A stretch of DNA of 64,000 bases, from positions 1 to 64,000 of the forward strand of contig CAJODL010000005.1 in NCBI GenBank assembly GCA_905233165.1. The letters are read 5' to 3'. A program made the position numbers and the translations under genes. Source of the DNA: an uncultured Prevotella sp. (lineage in GTDB: Bacteria; Bacteroidota; Bacteroidia; Bacteroidales; Bacteroidaceae). Position 1 is the stretch's first letter, and each line of letters starts with the position of its first letter. Below, in pieces: positions 38,113-49,074 of the stretch. The notes below the pieces were generated by a model. It was not told the DNA's origin. It did no database searches and worked only from the letters and a program-made list of their open reading frames with translations.

Positions 38113-39411
38113 CTAATTTGTTTTCTGCGGTCTGTGCCGCTTGGGTCTTGGTTTTTGCTCAGGCTTGGGGGCAGACTTGTGTGTTGGGGTTTCCTTAACA
38201 GCAGGTGGGTCTGCTACTACCCTACTCTGGAACAGGCGCTCGGGGAAAAGATTATCCGTCTTACGCTTATCGCCCGGAACGAAGGCATCGTCGCACATTG
38301 TCAACGGTGTCACCTTCTCACGATGCATAGCAGGCTCAACGTCACACATCCAAGGCTGACCTGATGCCATCTGAATGAAGTGATACTGACGGGTATAGCT
38401 CTCCAGCAGGCGCAAATCCTCGAACATGAAGACCATCGGACGAAGAGGAGCATAAAGCCTGTTCCATTCCTCGTCGGAGATATTATTATAGCGCTGCAGG
38501 TCGTCACAAACGCCCATAGTGCGTATTGCGACGGAAGCATCGTTGGTGAGCAGTAACACCTTCTTGCCCTCGGCAAAGAGTTCTGTCACCCTGCGCACGA
38601 TAGCGGGGTCGGCAAAAGAAGCATGATGCGACTCTGCCCCGATGCCATCGATACGCAGGCGGTTCTCACGCTGCTGCTGCAGGATGAGACGCTTTGCCAA
38701 ACGTGCCGCCGCATTGAGGCAGACGCTATTGTCAGAAAAATCTGCATCCTTATAGTTCTGAGGATCAAGGAGACAGGCAAAGCGGTCTATCTCCTCATAG
38801 GTCTCGGACATCATCATAAAACGTCCGCCACGATAGGCACACATCTTTGAGATAAACTCCAACTGGCGTTCGTACAGCAGTCTCTGAGGCTGCGCTGCAG
38901 GCTTTGCATCGCCACCAGCAGCAGTCTGTCCCGACGGTGCTTTGCCGAAAAGCAGTTCCAGCCATACATTAGTGTCGGAGATGACAACATCATAGTCGAG
39001 AACATTTGCAAGGGTCTCCTGCAAGAACTTGTGGCGCTTTATAATCTCATCCATAGAGAGCAGCTGTATCTGCGCATCGCTGAGGATGATGGCACGCATC
39101 GGAGCCTGCTGAAGTTCTATGATATTGTGTATGGCGATGTTAGGCAGCGGCAGCGGTTCAGGAATAATCTGCACCTGCACATCAGGCTGTTGCTTTGGCT
39201 GCGGCTCTACTGCCTGCGGCTTCTTCACAGGCTCCTTAGGTTGTGCTTTCACGGGCTGCTGTTTAGGCTGCGGCTCTGCTGCCTGTGGCTGCTGTTTCTT
39301 CACAGGCTTCCTGCGTACAGTCTTCTTTGGCTTTACTTCTACGTTAGACTCTGTCTTCACCTCTGCGTTTGCATTGCTATCTTTCACATTCTTTTTTGTT
39401 CTTGTTGCCAT
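38113..39411 (-). CDS. PIN-like domain protein with Lys/Gln/Pro-rich N-terminal region
   Basis: VISDTNVWLELLFG, MMSETYEEIDRF, VLLLTNDASVAIRTMG. Confidence 0.6.
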   Translation of the reverse strand: MATRTKKNVKDSNANAEVKTESNVEVKPKKTVRRKPVKKQQPQAAEPQPKQQPVKAQPKEPVKKPQAVEPQPKQQPDVQVQIIPEPLPLPNIAIHNIIELQQAPMRAIILSDAQIQLLSMDEIIKRHKFLQETLANVLDYDVVISDTNVWLELLFGKAPSGQTAAGGDAKPAAQPQRLLYERQLEFISKMCAYRGGRFMMMSETYEEIDRFACLLDPQNYKDADFSDNSVCLNAAARLAKRLILQQQRENRLRIDGIGAESHHASFADPAIVRRVTELFAEGKKVLLLTNDASVAIRTMGVCDDLQRYNNISDEEWNRLYAPLRPMVFMFEDLRLLESYTRQYHFIQMASGQPWMCDVEPAMHREKVTPLTMCDDAFVPGDKRKTDNLFPERLFQSRVVADPPAVKETPTHKSAPKPEQKPRPKRHRPQKTN

Positions 39412-39413
39412 AA

Positions 39414-42323
39414 TTACTTTAACTTTGGTTTGAGTTCATCAGGAGAATCATTGGTGTACATATTCACCTCTCCTGCTACCTTTACAAATAGATCTTTTAT
39501 CAGTTGCACGTCAAGACTCCACTGCGGACGGAAATTCTCTGACTGCATATAGTTAATTATTGACTCCCTCATCTGGCGAGCCACAAGTCGTGAGTCGAGA
39601 TTATTGGTTATGTCCATCGTAGTCATCACGAGGCGGCCTTTGCCGATATTACACTCGAACAGCATACCAATCTTACGACTTACAAACCATGTGTCGATAC
39701 TTTGTACCAAAGGCTGGAAATCAGCGGGAAAATCCGTAAACTGCATCACCTGTGCCTTATTGAGAAGTTCCCACCACTGAAGGTCGCTATGATAATCGGT
39801 TGGAAAATTGCGGAATATAGGATGCTCATTATTTATATATACGCCTGTGGTATGAGGAGGGCGCATCTTGAACCATGATGTATTCCAGAAGACAGGAGTG
39901 AAGTATTGCTTCACCTCGCGGCCATAGGTAACCTTTCCTGCTGCACACAGCAACACCTTGCCGCCCTTCTCCAAAACCTTAAGAGCCTTCTTGTCGAGGG
40001 TGTCGGTAATAAGGAAATTCTTTCCAAGGTTCTCGGCTGCTGGGATTTGCGGATAAACCCAGAAGTCCCAATGATTCCTTGCCTGCATCTCAGGATTATA
40101 GACAGAGAGGGTCAGCTTTGCAGGCTGTGAGACATCGCTGAGCGAAACAGAGACATGTCCGACAGCATTGTTCTGACCAACAGGGAAACGGAGATTATCC
40201 CACTGGCCTTTCTTTACGAATGAATTGTCAGAGGAAGTAACGGTCCAATACAGGTTGCCGCTCAATTCCTTACCCGAGAAATTATTCAGTGTTATGTCAG
40301 CATCGAAACTCTCTGCTGGGGTATATGTGAATTTAGGGAATTTTGCCAAAGGCACCACTTCTGAGCAGAATTCCTTAAACTCGTTGTTGGTAATATAACC
40401 CTTAGGGTCGAAGAACACATCCGTCACACCCACCAAAGCAGTACCCTGACCGCTGTAGTCATTCAGCGACAGCAGTTGAAATCCAGCATAATTTGGAGTG
40501 CGCAAAGTACGTTCAATCTCATACTTATAACACAAGGCCTGTAGTTTTCCGGATGCAAGGAGAAATTTCTTTGCCATCGCTCCCATGTTGTTCTCGGTAA
40601 GGATGTCTCGGAAAATCTCAAAGTTCTTGGCACGATTAACACCTGTGTATTTAGGTATCTCGTCAAAGTTCGGGAAAGCACACCACTGACCTGTCTCATG
40701 GCTCACGAAAGGCATCGTGATAGGTGTTCCGGGCATATCCTTTCCGTTGTAGGTATTTATCTTCGCCGAGAAATCCTTCACTGACTCAGGCATAGAGCGA
40801 CTCCACTCATCAAGTCCTCTGGCACCAGCCTTCACGGCAAATTCGCTACCAGGCTGCCAAGCCCATCCGCCACCGACACTGAAGCCACAATACAGATGAC
40901 GGGTATCATACTGCTTTATCATAGCTGTCTTTTCTGTGGACCATTTCACCCAATTTCCTGCAGGCTCGTTACCAAAGGCAAAGAATGTGAAAGAAGGGTG
41001 ATTTCCGTAGGTATCACAGATGCGAATAGCTTCATCATAAAGGTAATTGTCTATGAACTCTCCCCTACCCAACTTCACGCCATGATTAGGCCAAGATGGT
41101 CCTTCAGGCTGGATATACATTCCTACCATATCAGCAGCTAAGAAAGCAGCTTCAGGAGGACAATAGGTATGGAAACGAACATGATTGAGTCCCCACTGTT
41201 TGCATTTTTCATAAAAAGAAATCCATGACTTCAGGTCTGTCGGAGGATAACCGGTATTTGGGAAATCACAGTTTTCCACTGTTCCACGCAGCTGAATTTC
41301 CTTACCATTAACATAGAACATCTTTCCACGGATTTCAATCTTCCGCATCCCGAAACATGTCTCACTTGTGCGAGCCACATTTTTCTGTGTCAATGTTGCT
41401 GTTAGATGATATAATTGTGGAGAGTGCTCATCCCACAAAAGCATATCATCTCCCATAGAGAGTATCACCTCCTGAGTGTCTGCGTCTTTCACCTGAACAG
41501 GCACAGACTTCACAACGTGACGTTTGTCAGTGTTGAAAGATACGGCCTCCAACACCAAGGTACCGCTAACCTTCTTGGCAAATTTTATCTTTACCCTCGC
41601 CTCCTTCCTGTCGATATCCGGATAAACGGAAACAGAACTTATCGGGTTGTATTCGCGCAGTTCTATCTTTCCGACAATACCGTTCCAGTCGCCCTGAGTC
41701 TGGTCCGAAACAGAATGAGAGTCCTTGCCTACATTCGCTGCCTCCAAACGATTATCAACACAAATAACTATTGTGTTTTCTTCAACACCTTTATTTAAAG
41801 GGATATTGTATACGTGTGGCTCAGACAAGGAATTCTTCTCTCCGATAAGCTTTCCATTTACCCAAACCTTTGTTGCTATATGCGGACGCTCAAGATACAA
41901 AACAGCATCATTGGAAGACCAGTCTTTATCACATCTTAGGGTGTACTTATACCACGCCTTGCCCACATAATGTTTTACGGGAGTAAGGAAAAACGGTACC
42001 TTCACATTACCAGCTACACGATATTTCTCCATGTAAGGATTGCGATAATAGGAGGAGTCGTACAAGCCGCCCACCCATTGAGTGTTGACAGTAACATCAT
42101 CACCCTTCAGGCGTTCTGGCATAGAACCCGGAAGCTGTATTTTATCATTAAACTGACAGCCTGGCTCATACCATTTTTCCTTCTCTCCGACATCTTTTCT
42201 GTCTATCTGGAAATCCCATAACCCTGACAAATCACAAACATGATAGCCATTTGCGTCTATATTCAATTTTGCAGCAAGAAAACTTGAATATATCAATAAA
42301 GATAGAATTAATACTTTTCTCAT
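39414..42323 (-). CDS. Glycoside hydrolase family 2-like protein, exported
   Basis: Sugar-binding jelly-roll SSNDAVLYLERPHIATKVWVNGKLIGE; RGTVENCDFPNTGYPP; ALCYKYEIERT. Confidence 0.85.
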   Translation of the reverse strand: MRKVLILSLLIYSSFLAAKLNIDANGYHVCDLSGLWDFQIDRKDVGEKEKWYEPGCQFNDKIQLPGSMPERLKGDDVTVNTQWVGGLYDSSYYRNPYMEKYRVAGNVKVPFFLTPVKHYVGKAWYKYTLRCDKDWSSNDAVLYLERPHIATKVWVNGKLIGEKNSLSEPHVYNIPLNKGVEENTIVICVDNRLEAANVGKDSHSVSDQTQGDWNGIVGKIELREYNPISSVSVYPDIDRKEARVKIKFAKKVSGTLVLEAVSFNTDKRHVVKSVPVQVKDADTQEVILSMGDDMLLWDEHSPQLYHLTATLTQKNVARTSETCFGMRKIEIRGKMFYVNGKEIQLRGTVENCDFPNTGYPPTDLKSWISFYEKCKQWGLNHVRFHTYCPPEAAFLAADMVGMYIQPEGPSWPNHGVKLGRGEFIDNYLYDEAIRICDTYGNHPSFTFFAFGNEPAGNWVKWSTEKTAMIKQYDTRHLYCGFSVGGGWAWQPGSEFAVKAGARGLDEWSRSMPESVKDFSAKINTYNGKDMPGTPITMPFVSHETGQWCAFPNFDEIPKYTGVNRAKNFEIFRDILTENNMGAMAKKFLLASGKLQALCYKYEIERTLRTPNYAGFQLLSLNDYSGQGTALVGVTDVFFDPKGYITNNEFKEFCSEVVPLAKFPKFTYTPAESFDADITLNNFSGKELSGNLYWTVTSSDNSFVKKGQWDNLRFPVGQNNAVGHVSVSLSDVSQPAKLTLSVYNPEMQARNHWDFWVYPQIPAAENLGKNFLITDTLDKKALKVLEKGGKVLLCAAGKVTYGREVKQYFTPVFWNTSWFKMRPPHTTGVYINNEHPIFRNFPTDYHSDLQWWELLNKAQVMQFTDFPADFQPLVQSIDTWFVSRKIGMLFECNIGKGRLVMTTMDITNNLDSRLVARQMRESIINYMQSENFRPQWSLDVQLIKDLFVKVAGEVNMYTNDSPDELKPKLK

Positions 42324-42445
42324 AATGGCAACAAAAGTACAAAAAAAATATAAAATGCAAAAACTTTTATACTGTTATCTTTGTTTATTGACGATTTTTT
42401 TGTACCTTTGCACGCGTTAAATTTAACGAAAACACCTAAATAGAT

Positions 42446-44134
42446 ATGGATTGGCTAATTAATCTATTTACAAATACTGAAAGCATAGCACACATTGCTC
42501 TGCTATACGCTCTCGTCATTGCCGTCGGCGTATATTTGGGTAAAATTAAAGTTGGTGGCATTTCACTTGGTGTCACCTTTGTTTTGTTCGCCGGTATCGT
42601 AGCCGGGCATTTTGGGCTCACCGCTCCATTGCCTACTCTGAATTTTGTTCAGGACTTCGGCTTGATACTGTTTGTCTTTATGATAGGACTGCAGGTAGGC
42701 CCGGGCTTCTTCTCCAGCTTCAAGGAAGGAGGCGTCAGACTGAACCTTATGGCAGTATCCATCATACTGTTGAACATTGCTGTGATGTTCGCTTGCTATT
42801 TCATTTTCTTTGACACAAGTGATCCACGTAACCTCCCAATGATGATTGGTACTTTGTATGGTGCTGTCACAAATACACCAGGTCTTGGTGCTGCGCAAGA
42901 AGCTCTTACAAGCATTATGGGGAACGCCACTCCTGCAATAGCAAACGGATATGCCTGTGCTTATCCTTTAGGTGTTATCGGTATTATTGGTGCAACAATT
43001 GCTGTCAGATATCTCTGTCACATAAAGTTGGAACAGGAAGAGGAGGCACTAAATTCCAAAGAGGATGATGCTACGTCAAAGCCGCACTTTATGCATCTTA
43101 TCGTAAAGAACGAATTCCTTGCAGGACACACCATCCTTGAAATTCACGACTTTCTAAAGCGTGACTTCATCTGCTCAAGAATATTGCGCGACGGGGAACT
43201 GATTATCCCAAAGAGCAGCACTACTCTTGAACTCGAAGACAAGATATTTATAGTTTGTCCTGAAGCTGATGCTACTGCAGTACAGGCATTCATCGGAAGA
43301 GAGACTGTCGTACCAGAATTTGCCGAGCAGGAAAAGACAAAGCAGATGGTTTCCCGCCGCATTCTTATTACCCGACCAGAGATAAATGGTAAGACACCAG
43401 CAAAGTTACATTTCTCAAGCGTATATGGTGTCAATGTCACCAGAGTAACTCGTCAGGGAATGGAAATCTTTGCACGCCCAGACCTGCCACTTCAGGTTGG
43501 TGATAAAGTGATGGTCGTTGGTGACAAGGTAAGTGTAGGACGTGTATCTTCTGTATTGGGAAATATGGAAAAGCGCCTTGATACTCCAAATATAGCAACC
43601 ATATTCGTAGGTATTATCATCGGTCTTATCTTTGGTAGCATGCCATTCGCAGTTCCAGGTATTCCTGTACCTTTGAAACTGGGTCTTGCAGGTGGTCCGC
43701 TGATTATTGCCATACTGATAGGGCGCTATGGTTACAAGGCCAAGCTGGTGACATACACTACAACATCTGCAAATCTTATGCTCCGCGAAATAGGACTTGT
43801 TCTATTCCTTTCTTCTGTAGGCATAAAAGCAGGAGCCGACTTCGTAAAGACTGTTGTCGACGGTGACGGATTGCTCTATGTTGGATGCGGTTTCTTAATC
43901 ACTATCCTTCCACTCCTTATCATGGGTGTTATCACCAGAAAGATATACAAGTTCAACTATTTCACAATAATGGGTATGATGGCAGGTGCTTGCACCGACC
44001 CACCAGCATTGGCTTTTGCAAATGCCACTTGTTCTAAGGATGCTCCATCAATCGGATATTCTACAGTTTATCCATTATCAATGTTCTTGAGGATCTTTAC
44101 AGCACAGCTGATAGTCCTTATCTGCTGTTCATAA
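42446..44134 (+). CDS. AspT/YidE-family transporter with TrkA-C domains
   Basis: [58 protein letters not shown]. Confidence 0.88.
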   Translation: MDWLINLFTNTESIAHIALLYALVIAVGVYLGKIKVGGISLGVTFVLFAGIVAGHFGLTAPLPTLNFVQDFGLILFVFMIGLQVGPGFFSSFKEGGVRLNLMAVSIILLNIAVMFACYFIFFDTSDPRNLPMMIGTLYGAVTNTPGLGAAQEALTSIMGNATPAIANGYACAYPLGVIGIIGATIAVRYLCHIKLEQEEEALNSKEDDATSKPHFMHLIVKNEFLAGHTILEIHDFLKRDFICSRILRDGELIIPKSSTTLELEDKIFIVCPEADATAVQAFIGRETVVPEFAEQEKTKQMVSRRILITRPEINGKTPAKLHFSSVYGVNVTRVTRQGMEIFARPDLPLQVGDKVMVVGDKVSVGRVSSVLGNMEKRLDTPNIATIFVGIIIGLIFGSMPFAVPGIPVPLKLGLAGGPLIIAILIGRYGYKAKLVTYTTTSANLMLREIGLVLFLSSVGIKAGADFVKTVVDGDGLLYVGCGFLITILPLLIMGVITRKIYKFNYFTIMGMMAGACTDPPALAFANATCSKDAPSIGYSTVYPLSMFLRIFTAQLIVLICCS

Positions 44135-44168
44135 TATCAAGAAAACAATAATTTTATAATTCACAATA

Positions 44169-44636
44169 ATGAAACGTTATCTATTTACATTACTTGCTTG
44201 CGGAGCGATGGTTACCAACGCTCTCGCTTATGAAGGAGCAAATTCCGACATAATGGCAAGGCTGAAGCAAGATGACCCTTATGGCATTGGAATATCTATT
44301 CTATGCATGAGTGTCGTTTTCCTGTGCCTTACATTATTGTTTGTATTCTTCAAAATCTTCGAATTCGTAGCAGATCGTCAGAAGAAGATTGCCAAAGTTC
44401 AACCTATCAAGCCTATCATTCAGACAGGTAAGAAGATTGAAGAGGTACGTCAGATTACTAAAAACATCCTTCAGGACGGACTTGAGACAAGAGGACGCGA
44501 CAAGGAGATTTACATTGCAGTCATCTCTATGGCCCTGATGCAGTATCAGGAAGATGTTCACGATGTGGAGTCAGGCGTTCTGACAATTAAGGAGCACCAA
44601 ACCCCATGGGCTGCTCATCATTTTAACAACATATAA
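44169..44636 (+). CDS. OadG-family decarboxylase gamma subunit
   Basis: Single TM segment (ISILCMSVVFLCLTLLFVFFKIFEFV), gene context. Confidence 0.75.
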   Translation: MKRYLFTLLACGAMVTNALAYEGANSDIMARLKQDDPYGIGISILCMSVVFLCLTLLFVFFKIFEFVADRQKKIAKVQPIKPIIQTGKKIEEVRQITKNILQDGLETRGRDKEIYIAVISMALMQYQEDVHDVESGVLTIKEHQTPWAAHHFNNI

Positions 44637-44660
44637 AAAATACTATTCCTTTATTAGATT

Positions 44661-45113
44661 ATGGCAAAATATGAATATACAGTACAGGGTGTTGATTATG
44701 AAGTAGAAATCCTCGAAGTAGAGGGTACCCTGGCAAAAGTTACCGTTAATGGTATTGATTTTGATGTAGAGATGAAGCAACCTATCTCTGTTGGTAAGAC
44801 AATTGCTAAGCCTATTGCTCCAAAGCCACAGCCTGCAAAGGTTGAAGGTCCTGCACCAAAGGCAGCAGAAGAGGCTAAGCCAGTTGTTCAGGCTGGTGAA
44901 GGTACAAAGGTTTGTTCTCCATTGCCTGGTACTATTACAGCTATTCCTGTAAAGGTTGGTGATGCTGTTGCTGTTGGTGATACTGTATGTATCCTCGAAG
45001 CAATGAAGATGCAGAACAACATCGAAGCCGAAAATGCCGGAACAATTACAAGTATTATGGTTAAAGAAGGAGACACAGTAATGGAAGGTGCTGTTCTCGT
45101 AACAATAGCCTAA
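44661..45113 (+). CDS. Biotin carboxyl carrier protein
   Basis: CILEAMKMQNNIEAENAGTI biotinylation motif, Pro/Ala linker. Confidence 0.93.
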   Translation: MAKYEYTVQGVDYEVEILEVEGTLAKVTVNGIDFDVEMKQPISVGKTIAKPIAPKPQPAKVEGPAPKAAEEAKPVVQAGEGTKVCSPLPGTITAIPVKVGDAVAVGDTVCILEAMKMQNNIEAENAGTITSIMVKEGDTVMEGAVLVTIA

Positions 45114-45144
45114 CTCTTAAAAATCTTAATAATTCACAACATTT

Positions 45145-46296
45145 ATGAGTATAGGTGATTTTATAGTTAACAACCTTGAGACTTTCTTAAATCTCACAGG
45201 TGTTGCGCAATGCCAATATGAGAACTTACTTATGATAGCAGTAGGTGCTCTGTTTATCTGGCTTGCAATAAAGCATAATTTTGAACCTCTGCTGCTTGTT
45301 CCAATAGGAATGGGTATCATCATTGGTAATATACCATTCGTTCCAGGAATGGAAGTAGGACTATATGAAGAAGGTTCTGTATTGAATATATTCTATCAGG
45401 GTGTCCGCCAAGGATGGTATCCCCCACTCATCTTCTTAGGTATTGGTGCAATGACAGACTTCTCTGCACTTATCAGTAATCCAAAACTGATCCTTATCGG
45501 TGCTGCTGCTCAGTTTGGTATCTTCGGAGCATACATGATTGCTTTGGCACTTGGTTTCGAACCTAACCAAGCAGCCTCTATAGCAATAATTGGTGGTGCA
45601 GACGGTCCTACAGCAATATTCCTTTCAAGCAAACTGTGCCCAAGTTTCCTTGGAGCTGTAGCAGTATGTGCTTATTCTTATATGGCACTTGTTCCTGTAT
45701 TACAGCCAGTCGTTATGCGTCTGCTGACAACAAAGAAAGAGCGTGTCATCAAGATGAAGCCAGGTCGTCAGGTTTCTCAGACAGAGAAGATTCTCTTCCC
45801 TATCATCGGCCTGCTGCTGACAACCTTCATCGTACCTTCCGGCCTCCCTCTGTTGGGTATGCTGTTCTTCGGTAATCTGCTCAAGGAAAGCGGAAAGACA
45901 GACCGTCTGGCAAAGACTGCGACAAACGCTTTGAACAATGCTATCGTGATACTTCTCGGTCTTACTGTCGGTTGCTCTACACAAGCAAGTGTATTCCTCA
46001 CCATTGATACCATCAAGATTTTCTTCCTCGGTGCTTTGGCCTTCATCATTGCAACTGCCAGCGGTGTACTCTTCGTGAAGTTAATGAACCTGTTCCTGTC
46101 AAAGGATAATCAAATTAACCCACTTATCGGTAATGCCGGTGTTAGTGCCGTTCCAATGGCAGCACGTATATCCAACAATCTCGGACTTGAATATGACCGC
46201 CACAACTTCCTTCTCATGCACGCCATGGGACCAAACGTAGGAGGTGTCATTGGTTCTGCAGTTGCAGCAGGTGCGCTGTTGGGATTCCTGTCATAA
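45145..46296 (+). CDS. Sodium ion-translocating decarboxylase beta subunit
   Basis: IIGGADGPTAIFLSSKL, NAGVSAVPMAARISN, HAMGPNVGGVIGSAVAAG. Confidence 0.95.
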   Translation: MSIGDFIVNNLETFLNLTGVAQCQYENLLMIAVGALFIWLAIKHNFEPLLLVPIGMGIIIGNIPFVPGMEVGLYEEGSVLNIFYQGVRQGWYPPLIFLGIGAMTDFSALISNPKLILIGAAAQFGIFGAYMIALALGFEPNQAASIAIIGGADGPTAIFLSSKLCPSFLGAVAVCAYSYMALVPVLQPVVMRLLTTKKERVIKMKPGRQVSQTEKILFPIIGLLLTTFIVPSGLPLLGMLFFGNLLKESGKTDRLAKTATNALNNAIVILLGLTVGCSTQASVFLTIDTIKIFFLGALAFIIATASGVLFVKLMNLFLSKDNQINPLIGNAGVSAVPMAARISNNLGLEYDRHNFLLMHAMGPNVGGVIGSAVAAGALLGFLS

Positions 46297-46344
46297 GAAT
46301 AATTACATAAATAAGAATAACAAACTAAAAATTATTATACAACA

Positions 46345-46755
46345 ATGAAAATTTCAAGAATTGACCACCTGGGAATAGGTGTAAAGAGTATCGAAGAAGC
46401 ACTTCCATTTTTTGAGAATGTCCTCGGACTTAAGTGTTATGCAGTTGAAGAAGTAGCAGACCAGAAGGTAAAGACAGCATTCCTGAAGGTTGGCGAAGTA
46501 AAATTGGAACTTTTGGAGCCAACATCTCCTGAGTCAGCTGTAGCAAAGTGGCTTGAGAATGGTGGTAAGGGCGTTCATCACGTAGCATTCGCTGTTGAAG
46601 ATGGTGTTCAGGAAGCTCTCCTTGAGTGTGAGTCAAAGGAAATACGTCTTATCGACAAGGCTCCACGTCCGGGTGCAGAGAATATGATGATAGGTTTCTT
46701 GCATCCTAAGTTTACAGCAGGTATCCTGACAGAGCTCTGCGAACCAAAGAAGTAA
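46345..46755 (+). CDS. mce: Methylmalonyl-CoA epimerase
   Basis: IDHLGIGVKSIEEALPFFENVLGL, KGVHHVAFAVED. Confidence 0.93.
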   Translation: MKISRIDHLGIGVKSIEEALPFFENVLGLKCYAVEEVADQKVKTAFLKVGEVKLELLEPTSPESAVAKWLENGGKGVHHVAFAVEDGVQEALLECESKEIRLIDKAPRPGAENMMIGFLHPKFTAGILTELCEPKK

Positions 46756-46792
46756 AATTGTATAATAAAAGGTATAAAGTACAATATTAACT

Positions 46793-48358
46793 ATGTCAAT
46801 ACAAGCAAATAAGATAAAGAAGCTCATCGAGAATCGTGAAAAGGCACGTCTCGGTGGTGGCGAAAAAGCTATTGAGAAGCAACATGCACGTGGCAAATAT
46901 ACTGCTCGTGAGAGAATAGCACTACTTCTTGATGAAGGTTCATTTGAAGAATATGACATGTTCAAACTCCACCGCTGCACTAACTTCGGTATGGAGAAGA
47001 AGCAATACCTCGGAGATGGTGTCGTAGTCGGCTCTGGTACTATCAATGGCAGATTGGTATATGTCTTTGCACAGGACTTTACCGTAAACGGTGGTTCTCT
47101 TTCAAAGACAATGTCTGAGAAAATCTGTAAGGTAATGGATATGGCAATGACAATGGGTGCTCCAGTTATCGGTATCAACGACTCTGGCGGTGCTCGTATT
47201 CAGGAAGGTATCGACGCTCTTGCCGGTTATGGTGAGATTTTCGAGCGTAATATCCTTGCTTCCGGTGTTATACCACAGATTTCTATGATTTACGGTCCTT
47301 GTGCAGGTGGTGCGGTTTATTCTCCAGCCCTTACCGACTTCACACTGATGATGGAAGGTACATCATATATGTTCCTTACAGGTCCTGCAGTGGTAAAGAC
47401 CGTTACAGGTGAAGACATTGATGCAGAGCATCTTGGTGGTGCTTCTGTTCATAGCTCCAAGTCTGGTGTTACACACTTTACAGCAAAGACTGAGGAAGAA
47501 GGTATCGAGATGATTAAAACCCTTATGTCTTATATTCCTTCCAATAATATGGAGGAGGCTCCACGCGTGGAGTGCAATGACCCTATCGATCGTCTTGATG
47601 ACTCTCTGAACGAGATTATCCCAGAAGATCCAAACCAGGCTTACGATATGTACAAAGTCATCAGCGCCATTACCGACGAAGGTGAGTTCTTTGAGGTACA
47701 GCCAAAGTTTGCTAAAAATATCATCGTAGGTTTTGCACGCTTCAACGGTCAGTCAGTAGGTATCGTTGCCAATCAGCCTTCTGCTTATGCCGGAGTGCTT
47801 GACGTTAATGCTTCTCGTAAGGGCGCACGTTTCGTACGTTTCTGCGATGCTTTCAATATACCTATTGTATCACTCGTTGACGTACCAGGCTTCCTCCCAG
47901 GAACAGGTCAGGAATACAATGCCGTAATCCTTCATGGTGCAAAACTGCTCTATGCTTATGGTGAGGCTACTGTACCAAAGGTGACCGTTACTCTGAGAAA
48001 GAGTTATGGTGGTTCACACATCGTGATGGGTTGTAAGCAGTTGCGTGCTGACATCAACTTCGCATGGCCATCAGCAGAGATTGCTGTGATGGGTGCAGCA
48101 GGTGCAGTTGCAGTACTTCAGGCAAAGGGAGCAAAGCAGGTAAAAGAAGAAGGTGGTGACGTTAAAGCATTCCTTGCAGAAAAAGAACAAGAATACTCTG
48201 ATCTTTTCGCTAATCCTTATCAGGCAGCGAAATATGGTTATATCGATGACGTCATCGAACCACGTAACACCCGCTTCCGTATCTGCCGTGCATTAGCACA
48301 GTTGCAGACAAAGCAACAGCATCTGCCTGCTAAGAAGCACGGATGCATACCAATGTAA
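46793..48358 (+). CDS. mmdA: Methylmalonyl-CoA decarboxylase alpha / acyl-CoA carboxylase carboxyltransferase subunit
   Basis: KQHARGKYTARERIALLLDEGSFEEYD, NDSGGARIQEGIDALAGYGEIF, SYGGSHIVMGCKQLRAD. Confidence 0.94.
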   Translation: MSIQANKIKKLIENREKARLGGGEKAIEKQHARGKYTARERIALLLDEGSFEEYDMFKLHRCTNFGMEKKQYLGDGVVVGSGTINGRLVYVFAQDFTVNGGSLSKTMSEKICKVMDMAMTMGAPVIGINDSGGARIQEGIDALAGYGEIFERNILASGVIPQISMIYGPCAGGAVYSPALTDFTLMMEGTSYMFLTGPAVVKTVTGEDIDAEHLGGASVHSSKSGVTHFTAKTEEEGIEMIKTLMSYIPSNNMEEAPRVECNDPIDRLDDSLNEIIPEDPNQAYDMYKVISAITDEGEFFEVQPKFAKNIIVGFARFNGQSVGIVANQPSAYAGVLDVNASRKGARFVRFCDAFNIPIVSLVDVPGFLPGTGQEYNAVILHGAKLLYAYGEATVPKVTVTLRKSYGGSHIVMGCKQLRADINFAWPSAEIAVMGAAGAVAVLQAKGAKQVKEEGGDVKAFLAEKEQEYSDLFANPYQAAKYGYIDDVIEPRNTRFRICRALAQLQTKQQHLPAKKHGCIPM

Positions 48359-48370
48359 AAACAACCTTTA

Positions 48371-49060
48371 ATGAAAAAGATTCTTTTTATTAATCAAGAC
48401 ATAGCGCCTTATGTAGAAGAGACGCCAATGTCTATAATGTGCAAAGAAAACTCTTGTGGCATGCAGGATGCGGGCTTTGAAACCCGCACCTTTATGCCGC
48501 GATGGGGAGTCATCAATGAACGACGCGGACAACTACATGAGGTAATACGACTCTCTGGCATCAATATCTCCATTGGTGAACTGGACCTTCCCTTGCTCAT
48601 TAAGGTTGCAAGTATCGTAGGCTCTAAGGCACAGGTGTATTTCATTGACAATGAGGAACTCTATGGTAAGAAAAATATCAAGAAAACTCATGCCAAAGGT
48701 GGAATACATGCAGAATTCTTTGCCCGTGGAGTCATCGAAACTGTAAAGAAACTGAGATGGGTTCCTGATATCATCCATTGTCAGGGAACGATAACACACA
48801 TGGTACCATACCTGCTCAAGAAACTCTATGCCGACGAACCAGTAGTGAACCGTGCAAAAGTCATCACTACTCTCTTTGAAAAAGATTCTATTAAGACAGC
48901 GCATTTTGCCATTGACAACTCTAATGGTATCATTCTCGCTTCAGACACTTACAACAAGAATCTGCTTAAATATCTCTCAGAGTCAAATGTAAAGATTCTG
49001 AAGAAGGTTGAACAAGAAGACATTATTAAGAAATATACTGATTTTTACAATAAAGTATAG
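48371..49060 (+). CDS. Glycogen/starch synthase N-terminal (GT5-like) domain only
   Basis: ILFINQDIAPYVEETPMSIMC, PDIIHCQGTITHMVPYLLKK; 229 aa with no second GT-B domain. Confidence 0.75.
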   Translation: MKKILFINQDIAPYVEETPMSIMCKENSCGMQDAGFETRTFMPRWGVINERRGQLHEVIRLSGINISIGELDLPLLIKVASIVGSKAQVYFIDNEELYGKKNIKKTHAKGGIHAEFFARGVIETVKKLRWVPDIIHCQGTITHMVPYLLKKLYADEPVVNRAKVITTLFEKDSIKTAHFAIDNSNGIILASDTYNKNLLKYLSESNVKILKKVEQEDIIKKYTDFYNKV

Positions 49061-49074
49061 GACAACATCTAACA

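Noticed and set aside
46633-47178. 181-aa minus-strand ORF over mce/mmdA
   Set aside because: Fully antisense to two strong CDSs; no domain.
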